A stretch of 11,108 nucleotides of DNA from JAICUY01 sp038250515. GTDB taxonomy: Bacteria; Chloroflexota; Limnocylindria; QHBO01. The notes beneath the pieces were generated by a model that worked only from the letters and a program-made list of their open reading frames with translations, searched no databases and had not been told where the DNA came from. The stretch spans positions 1 to 11,108 of the forward strand of contig JBBSCG010000062.1 of assembly GCA_038250515.1 (NCBI GenBank), written 5' to 3'. Positions 5,643 to 11,108 of this stretch are shown here, in pieces (position 1 is the first letter of the stretch; each line of letters begins with the position of its first letter). Both the position numbers and the translations under genes were made by a program.

Positions 5643-6575
5643 GTGGTCGCTTCGGCCGCGGCTGGCCATACGGGCCGCGCCGCCTCATCGGCGGCGCGGC
5701 TCCGGCTCCGCCAGACGCTCGTTGCGTGGAGCTTCGCCCTTCCATTTTTCGTGCTATTCCTGCTCTTCATGGCGGGGCCCGTGGTTGTGTCGCTGGTGAT
5801 GAGCTTCACCGACCTTCGCAACATCGACGTCAGCAATCCATTCGGCGTGAACTTCGTGGGACTCCAAAACTTCGGGCGCCTGATCGGCGACGAGGCCTTC
5901 CGCAAGGCGGTGCTGAACACTGCTTACTTCGTGGTTGTCGGCATCCCGTTGACGATTGCCCTGGGGCTGCTGGCCGCGGTGGGGGTGAATCAGGGTGTCG
6001 TCCGCTTCCGGGCCCTCTTCCGGGTTGGCTTCTACCTGCCGGTGGTCACCAGCATCGTCGCGATCGCCGTCGTCTGGCGCCTGCTGCTGAGCGGCGACAT
6101 AGGGCTCATCAACCGTCTGCTGGCGGTCGTCGGCATCAGCGGTCCGGATTGGCTCCAGAATCAATGGACCGCATTGCCGGCGCTGATCGTGATGGCCGGC
6201 TGGCGGAACATGGGCTTCCTGATGGTGATCTTCCTGGCGGGGCTCCAGGGGATCCCGATCATGCTCTACGAGGCGGCGGAGATCGATGGCGCCAGTCGCT
6301 GGCAACGGTTCACCCAGATCACGCTCCCCATGCTGCGGCCGACCCTCCTCTTCGCTGCGGTCATCACCTCCATCGGCTACCTGCAGTTTTTCGAGGAGCC
6401 ATTCGTCATGACCCAGGGCGGGCCGCTGAACAGCACGCTCTCGGTCTCCTACTACATCTACAAGCAGTTCGGCTTCGGGAACTACGCCTATGGCGCCGCG
6501 ATGAGCTACGCGCTTTTCCTGACGATCGTCGGGCTGACCCTGATCCAATTCCGCGTCCTGCGGCCGACGACGTGA
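5643..6575 (+). CDS. Sugar ABC transporter permease (MalF/LacF type)
   Basis: A 310-residue inner-membrane permease with about six transmembrane helices. The first, WSFALPFFVLFLLFMAGPVV (29-48), is followed by the usual periplasmic 'F.DL.N.D.SNPFG.NFVGLQNF' stretch. The cytoplasmic EAA loop that docks the ATPase is EAAEIDGASRWQRFTQITLP (210-229), with the conserved E, AA, DGA and LP. GTG 5643 begins 2 bp after the binding-protein stop without a clear ribosome site, so translation is probably coupled to the upstream gene; no later start would leave the first helix intact. It pairs with the 6589 permease to form the channel. Confidence 0.93.
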   Translation: MVASAAAGHTGRAASSAARLRLRQTLVAWSFALPFFVLFLLFMAGPVVVSLVMSFTDLRNIDVSNPFGVNFVGLQNFGRLIGDEAFRKAVLNTAYFVVVGIPLTIALGLLAAVGVNQGVVRFRALFRVGFYLPVVTSIVAIAVVWRLLLSGDIGLINRLLAVVGISGPDWLQNQWTALPALIVMAGWRNMGFLMVIFLAGLQGIPIMLYEAAEIDGASRWQRFTQITLPMLRPTLLFAAVITSIGYLQFFEEPFVMTQGGPLNSTLSVSYYIYKQFGFGNYAYGAAMSYALFLTIVGLTLIQFRVLRPTT

Positions 6576-6581
6576 AGGAGG
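6575..6581 (+). promoter_or_regulatory. Ribosome binding site of the second permease
   Basis: AAGGAGG overlaps the last base of the previous stop codon and lies 7 nt before GTG 6589. It supports the GTG start. Confidence 0.7.
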
Positions 6582-6588
6582 TGCAGCA

Positions 6589-7476
6589 GTGACTACCATC
6601 GGTGGTGGGGCCGTCGTTGGGCAGCAGCGTCAGGCTCGAACGCAGCGCCCGCGCTGGCCGCAGATCGGGGCCTCGTTCTGGATCTATGCCGGGCTGATCC
6701 TTGGTCTGATCCTGCTCGTCGGACCATTCATCTGGATGCTGCTCGGCTCGCTCAAGCTGACCGCCGAGATCCGCCAGGTTCCACCGACCTGGCTGCCCGA
6801 GCATGCGACGACGCAGAACTACACCGATCTCCTAGCCAAGGAGAATTTCCCGCGCTACTTCCTGAATTCGACGGTCGTGGCCGCGGCGGTCACCGCTGGA
6901 AACCTGCTCTTCTGCTCGATGCTGGGCTATGCCCTGGCTAAGCTCAGCTTCCCCGGGAAGCGGGTCCTCTTCGTGGTCGTGTTGGGGATGCTGATGGTGC
7001 CCGGCATCGTCACGTTCATCCCCCTCTTCGTGCTCGTCAGCAACCTGGGCCTGGCGAATACCCACCTGGGCCTGATCCTGCCCTTCCTGGCCGGGCCGTT
7101 CGGGGTGTTTCTCATGCGCCAGTTCATCGGCGAGCTGCCAGACGAGCTGCTCGACGCGGCGCGGGTCGACGGGGCGGGCGAGTACTACATCTTCTCGCGG
7201 ATCGTCATCCCGCTCTCGGTGCCGGCGCTCGCGACGCTGGGGATCCTGACCTTCCTGGCCTCCTGGAACAACTTCCTGTGGCCGCTGGTGGTGGCACAGG
7301 CCCAGGACATGTACACGCTTCCGGTCGCCCTCGCCCTCTTCGCAACCGGGCAGAACAACACGAACTTTGGCCTGCTCCTGGCCGGGGCGGTCGTGGTCGT
7401 GGTCCCCGTCCTGCTCGTCTTCCTGGCGCTGCAGCGCTACTTCACCCAGGGCATTGCCATGACCGGCTTCAAGTGA
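6589..7476 (+). CDS. Sugar ABC transporter permease (MalG/LacG type)
   Basis: A 295-residue inner-membrane permease, the partner of the 5643 product. A basic cytoplasmic N-terminus (~1-25) precedes helix 1 (FWIYAGLILGLILLVGPFIW), then the family's SLK...EI...PP.WLPE...NY segment and FPRYFLNSTVVA. The EAA loop is ELLDAARVDGAGEYYIFSRI followed by VIPLSVPAL, close to residues 184-212. The C-terminus QRYFTQGIAMTGFK is characteristic of MalG-type subunits. GTG start behind a strong AAGGAGG. No ATPase gene follows; transporters of this group commonly use a shared MsiK/UgpC-type ATPase encoded elsewhere. Confidence 0.94.
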   Translation: MTTIGGGAVVGQQRQARTQRPRWPQIGASFWIYAGLILGLILLVGPFIWMLLGSLKLTAEIRQVPPTWLPEHATTQNYTDLLAKENFPRYFLNSTVVAAAVTAGNLLFCSMLGYALAKLSFPGKRVLFVVVLGMLMVPGIVTFIPLFVLVSNLGLANTHLGLILPFLAGPFGVFLMRQFIGELPDELLDAARVDGAGEYYIFSRIVIPLSVPALATLGILTFLASWNNFLWPLVVAQAQDMYTLPVALALFATGQNNTNFGLLLAGAVVVVVPVLLVFLALQRYFTQGIAMTGFK

Positions 7477-7507
7477 CGCAAGACCTGTCAGCGTTGGCCA
7501 AATCCTC

Positions 7508-7516
7508 AAGGAGGAG
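7508..7516 (+). promoter_or_regulatory. Ribosome binding site deciding the secreted hydrolase start
   Basis: AAGGAGGAG lies just before ATG 7521. It fixes the start at the signal peptide rather than at in-frame codons inside the preceding permease gene (the frame is open back to 7278). Confidence 0.7.
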
Positions 7517-7520
7517 ACCC

Positions 7521-9005
7521 ATGTCACGTCGTCCTGCAACTCTGGCGCTTGCCGTAGCGCTCGTCCTGTCCATGCTCCAGCCCGCCGGGACAACGGCGGC
7601 AAACGACCCGACCCTCTCGACGGCCGCGCGTGCGACCCTCGTGGCTTACGCTCGCGCGAGCTGGGCTTCGTTCGTGGCGATGACCGATCCTGCCAGCGGG
7701 CTGCCTGCCGATAGCCTTGCTGCGGACGGAACCCAGAGCGTGGAAACCTCAACCACCAACATCGGCGCCTACATGTGGAGCGCGCTCGTCGCAGAGCGGC
7801 TCGGTCTGGTCAGCCACCCAGGCCTGGTCGAGCGGCTCGACCGCACACTTCACACGCTCGAGACCATGGAGCGGCACCAGCCGAGCGGACAGTACTACAA
7901 CTGGTACGACCACAAGACAGGCCAGAAACTGACCTATTGGCCGCCGACTGGTGCGCCGATCACTCCCATCCTGTCGTCGGTCGACAACGGCTGGCTGGCG
8001 ACCGGGCTGCACCTCGTTGGCACCAGCGTGCCCGAACTGTCGGCACGCGCAACCGCGCTGTTCGACAGCATGCACTTCGGCTTCTACTACCGGCCGGCGG
8101 TCAACCGGATCGCGTTCTTCTACGCGCCCGACACGGGTGAGTCCCCGTGCTGTTACGACACGATCGTCAGCGAGAGCCGGATCGCAAGCTACATCGGGAT
8201 CGCGACCGGGGAGATCCCGAACAAGGAGTACTTCGGCGCTTGGCGAACCTTCCCCGACACCTGCGACTGGAGCTGGCAGGAGACCAGGCCGGTCGGCTTC
8301 CACCGCACCTACCACGGGGTGGATGTCTTTGAGGGCGCCTACCCATACGACGGGATGCGAATCGTGCCGGGTTGGGGCGGGAGCATGTTCGAGGCGCTCA
8401 TGCCGGCGCTCTTTGTCCCCGAGGACCAGTGGGGGACGCGAAGTTGGGCAATCAACCACCCCTTGACGGTCGCTGCTCAGATCCATCACGGACTCGTGGA
8501 AGCCGGATATGGCTATTGGGGCTTCTCGCCGGCCAATATCCCGGAGGGTGGGTACGCCGCGTACGGAGTCGATGGGATCGGCATGAACCCGGACGGTTAC
8601 CCGTCCAACGAGGACAACACGTATGTTGACCATGGCTTCGCGGGCTGCGCTGGCCGCGACCCGAAGCCAGACCCACCCCCAACGGCGTACACCAACGGCG
8701 TCGTGACGCCCCACGCATCGTTCCTGGCGCTGCGATGGGCGCCAACCGACGTGCTGGCGAACCTGGCCAAGCTGCGGCATGACTTTGCCATCTACGGCCG
8801 CTGGGGCTTTCGCGACTCGGTGAACGTGCAGACCGGGGTGGTATCGAGCTACTACTTATCGCTCGACCAGGGGATCATCATGGCCGCCATCGGCAACGCG
8901 CTCGAGGACGACATGCTGCGGCGAGCCTTCGCGACGCAGCAGTTCACGCATGCCCTCCGGCCGGTGATCTCGATCGAAACGTTCAACGCGGCGCCGCGCG
9001 GTTGA
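7521..9005 (+). CDS. Secreted glucoamylase-like (PF10091/GH144-related) glycoside hydrolase
   Basis: A 494-residue exported protein. Signal peptide: MSRRPATLALAVALVLSMLQ, with likely cleavage in the TTAA region (24-27). The mature part looks like the (alpha/alpha)6 'putative glucoamylase' family, which includes GH144 endo-beta-1,2-glucanases and the central domain of cyclic beta-glucan synthases: ETSTTNIGAYMWSALVAERL (75-94), QYYNWYDHKTG (124-134), SSVDNGWLATGL (152-163), PGWGGSMFEALMPALFVPE (283-301), GYWGFSPANIPEGGYAAYGV (331-350) and the C-terminal SSYYLSLDQGIIMAAIGNAL (442-461). This assignment is by motif memory. Acidic residues in the barrel (D156, E291, D449) are candidates for catalysis or substrate contact. 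Four cysteines in the mature protein could form disulphides. It follows the permeases by 44 bp with its own strong ribosome site and probably cuts the polymer whose fragments the transporter imports. Substrate unknown. Confidence 0.75.
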   Translation: MSRRPATLALAVALVLSMLQPAGTTAANDPTLSTAARATLVAYARASWASFVAMTDPASGLPADSLAADGTQSVETSTTNIGAYMWSALVAERLGLVSHPGLVERLDRTLHTLETMERHQPSGQYYNWYDHKTGQKLTYWPPTGAPITPILSSVDNGWLATGLHLVGTSVPELSARATALFDSMHFGFYYRPAVNRIAFFYAPDTGESPCCYDTIVSESRIASYIGIATGEIPNKEYFGAWRTFPDTCDWSWQETRPVGFHRTYHGVDVFEGAYPYDGMRIVPGWGGSMFEALMPALFVPEDQWGTRSWAINHPLTVAAQIHHGLVEAGYGYWGFSPANIPEGGYAAYGVDGIGMNPDGYPSNEDNTYVDHGFAGCAGRDPKPDPPPTAYTNGVVTPHASFLALRWAPTDVLANLAKLRHDFAIYGRWGFRDSVNVQTGVVSSYYLSLDQGIIMAAIGNALEDDMLRRAFATQQFTHALRPVISIETFNAAPRG

Positions 9006-9020
9006 CCGCATGACCACGGC

Positions 9021-10904
9021 GTGACGGAGCGGATGGGCGGCGCCCAGGCGCAGCCCATCGGCGACGCACAGGCCGCCGGCGAGGCGCGGCGCGACTGGGA
9101 AGCGCGTGCCGGGCTGCTGAGCGAGAGGGGCGGCGGTGAGGCGCTGCCCCGCCTCGCGGCGCCGGCGGGCCTCACGGCCTTCGAGGGCCGGGGGCAGGTC
9201 ACGCTGCGATGGAACCGCGTTGACGGGGCGGCGGGATACCTCGTGTTCCGCGCCGCCGCTCGCGACGGGCCATACGAGCCGATCGTCGTCGGCGAGCCGC
9301 TGGTTCGCGCTGTCCCGGACACCTGCTTCACCGATACCTACGGCGAACCCGGGGCGGAGGTCTGGTACCGGGTGGCGTGCGCCGCGAACGTCGAAGATGA
9401 CGGGCAGCCCACCTCCGATCCGCTGGCGGCCACTCCCCGGCGAGACGGGGAGGGACGGGTGAGCATCGAGGTTGACGCAGGCGAGGTCAGCGGACCCCTG
9501 CACCGGCCCTGGCGGCCGATCATCGGCTCGGAGCACCTCTCGATGCTGACGTACGGCGAAGGGCCTGGCGGCGTGCCCATCGGTCCAGATCTCGCGCAGG
9601 CGTTGGCCACCGTCCAGGCTGAGCTCGGCGTGCGCAGCGTCCGTGCGCATTCGATCCTGCACGACGAGCTCGGGGTCTACCGCGAGGTGGATGGCGTCCC
9701 GCGGTACGACTTCTCGGGGATCGGGCAGCTCTACGACCAGGTGCTCAGCATCGGCCTGCGGCCGATCGTCGAGATCGGCTTCATGCCGCACGACTTGGCG
9801 CGCGACCCATCCAAGACGGTCTTCGAGTACCGCGCCATCGTCTCGCCGCCGCGCGACTACGAGCGCTGGGGCGAGCTGGTGACGGAGCTGGTCCGCTACC
9901 TCGTGGATCGGTACGGCCTCGACGAGGTTCGAGGCTGGGGCTTCGAGGTCTGGAACGAGCCGAACCTCAGTGTCTTCTGGGCGGGAAGCCGCGAGGAGTA
10001 CCTGCGCCTCTATGACGTCACCGCGGCGGCGGTCAAGAGCGTCGACCGCGACCTGCTTGTGGGCGGGCCGGGGTCCGCGGCGGTCGGCTGGCTCGACGAG
10101 CTGCTGGCGCACACCCGTGACTCCGGGGCGCCGATCGACTTCCTCTCGACGCACACCTACGGCAATGCACCGATGGACCTGCGGCCGATCGCCACACGCC
10201 ACGGCTACCCCGGGCTGCGCCTGTGGTGGACCGAGTGGGGGGCGCACGCCGGCCACTTCCGCGCGCTCAACGACACGGTCTGGTCGGCCGGCTTCCTGGT
10301 ACGCGGCATGAAGAGCGCCATGGGCCGGTTAGAATCGCTCGCCTACTGGGTCGCCTCGGACCAGTTCGAGGAGCTGGGACGCCCCTCAAGCCTCTTCCAC
10401 GGCGGGTTCGGCCTGTTGACGGTGGGCAACCTGCGGAAGCCTCGCTATTGGGCCATGTGGATGCTCGAGCAGCTGGGGCCCCACCGCCTGGATGCCCGCC
10501 TCGACGGGGATGGGGCCGGCGACATGGTGGATGCCGTGGCCACCCGCGACGATGCCGGCCGGACTGCCCTCGTCGTCTGGAACTGCACCGTCGAACGCTT
10601 CAAGGCTGCCGGCGATCCGTTGCTGGACCGTCGGGTCACGCTGCGGTTGCATGCTCTTCGGGAAGGCGGCTACCGCTTGCGCCACCGGCGCCTCGACCTG
10701 GCGCACTCGAACATTGGTGCCGTCTGGGAGCGGATGAACCGAGATGCCTGGCCGACCGGGGAGCAGTGGGCACTTCTTCGCGCGGCCGATGAGCTCGAGG
10801 AGCTCGAGGAGCAGCGGACAATCCAAGCGCCTGGCGGCAGCCTGGAGCTCCAGCTCGACTTACCGATGCCCGCGGTGTCGCTCTTGGAGCTGGAGCCCAC
10901 CTAG
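9021..10904 (+). CDS. GH39 beta-xylosidase-like enzyme with N-terminal FN3-like domain
   Basis: A 627-residue protein. After a ~40-residue lead, residues ~46-140 form a fibronectin type III-like domain (LTAFEGRGQVTLRWNRVDGA, then GYLVFRAAARDGPY and WYRVACAAN). Residues ~160-490 form a GH39 (beta/alpha)8 barrel close to XynB beta-xylosidases: GFEVWNEPNLSVFW (307-320) with acid/base E313, VGGPGSAAVGWLDELL, DFLSTHTY (373-380), WWTEWGAH (402-409) with nucleophile E405, and FHGGFGLLTVGNLRKP (459-474). A beta-rich C-terminus follows. There is no signal peptide, so it should act in the cytoplasm on imported oligosaccharides, retaining configuration. GTG 9021 is 15 bp after the previous stop; an ATG at 9033 is a possible alternative. 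GH39 also contains other specificities (alpha-L-arabinose or iduronate enzymes), but the 'FEVWNEPN...FW' and FHGGFG segments favour beta-xylosidase. Confidence 0.85.
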   Translation: MTERMGGAQAQPIGDAQAAGEARRDWEARAGLLSERGGGEALPRLAAPAGLTAFEGRGQVTLRWNRVDGAAGYLVFRAAARDGPYEPIVVGEPLVRAVPDTCFTDTYGEPGAEVWYRVACAANVEDDGQPTSDPLAATPRRDGEGRVSIEVDAGEVSGPLHRPWRPIIGSEHLSMLTYGEGPGGVPIGPDLAQALATVQAELGVRSVRAHSILHDELGVYREVDGVPRYDFSGIGQLYDQVLSIGLRPIVEIGFMPHDLARDPSKTVFEYRAIVSPPRDYERWGELVTELVRYLVDRYGLDEVRGWGFEVWNEPNLSVFWAGSREEYLRLYDVTAAAVKSVDRDLLVGGPGSAAVGWLDELLAHTRDSGAPIDFLSTHTYGNAPMDLRPIATRHGYPGLRLWWTEWGAHAGHFRALNDTVWSAGFLVRGMKSAMGRLESLAYWVASDQFEELGRPSSLFHGGFGLLTVGNLRKPRYWAMWMLEQLGPHRLDARLDGDGAGDMVDAVATRDDAGRTALVVWNCTVERFKAAGDPLLDRRVTLRLHALREGGYRLRHRRLDLAHSNIGAVWERMNRDAWPTGEQWALLRAADELEELEEQRTIQAPGGSLELQLDLPMPAVSLLELEPT

Positions 10905-11108
10905 GCGCAAGGAGGCCGCACCTACGTCGCGGAGACGCTGGGCTCGATCTACCGCTAGATCCGCCCGCTCGCCGCATCAGTCACGGCGGAGAAAACTCCG
11001 GCCGAGATCGTCAACCCCGTCCCGGTCGATTGAGCATCACCCGCGGCAAGAACCGCCGCTGACTGAGCGAGCAACCGCCGTCGGTATTGCTGGGATGCGA
11101 CGCGTCGC
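10905..11108. other. 3' flank without a recognisable gene
   Basis: Just after the GH39 stop, AAGGAGG (10909-10915) forms a perfect ribosome binding site, but no ATG, GTG or TTG follows within 12 nt. The nearest frame reads TYVAETLGSIYR and then TAG, and further stops follow in that frame. I see no convincing coding region, tRNA or terminator here; it may hold the decayed start of a lost gene or the leader of a gene beyond the window. Confidence 0.35.

Noticed and set aside
7278..7520. Extension of the secreted hydrolase upstream to 7278.
   Set aside because: It overlaps the permease gene in another frame, and the strong ribosome site and signal peptide start at ATG 7521.
10791..10808. Tandem 9-bp repeat GAGCTCGAG x2.
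   Set aside because: It encodes an ELEELEE-type acidic stretch in the C-terminal part of the GH39 protein. Only two copies, and no sign of an expanded or regulatory repeat.

Overview
High-GC bacterial DNA (clearly above 60 % GC by eye), with AAGGAGG-type ribosome binding sites and several GTG starts. The gene style (ROK regulator, sugar ABC cassette without its own ATPase, GH15/GH39 enzymes) fits a soil or sediment heterotroph of Chloroflexota or Actinomycetota. I cannot separate these without a database search.

Layout. (1) 1-1091: a small minus-strand monooxygenase-fold protein (179-484) and a divergent unknown 140-aa gene (669-1091), separated by a 184-bp region with an extended -10 promoter and an inverted repeat. 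(2) 1195-3779, minus strand: a ROK-family repressor followed by a cytoplasmic GH15 glucosidase. Between them lies the last ~30 codons of a lost sugar-binding protein, running in the same frame as the ROK tail. (3) 3780-3895: a compact divergent control region. Two perfect TTGACA -35 boxes point outward-to-inward across a GACTTAGT-N11-ACTAAGTC palindrome that resembles ROK/XylR operators. (4) 3895-4369: the 3' half of a LacI-family regulator, without its DNA-binding domain and frameshifted near its end. (5) 4366-10904, plus strand: a carbohydrate-use operon of lipoprotein solute-binding protein, two MalF/MalG-type permeases, a secreted alpha/alpha-barrel glycoside hydrolase of the 'glucoamylase-like'/GH144-related type, and a cytoplasmic GH39 beta-xylosidase-like enzyme with an N-terminal FN3-like domain. 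(6) 10905-11108: no gene visible.

Inferred working model: the secreted hydrolase cuts an extracellular polysaccharide, the ABC system imports oligosaccharides (its ATPase must be encoded elsewhere), and the cytoplasmic GH15 and GH39 enzymes finish hydrolysis. The ROK protein probably senses a sugar and controls both divergent units from the shared operator. Relics on both sides of the ROK gene suggest that recombination replaced an ancestral LacI regulator with the present ROK repressor and deleted a second transporter. That rearrangement and the shared operator are the most interesting things here; I see no defence system, CRISPR array or mobile element.
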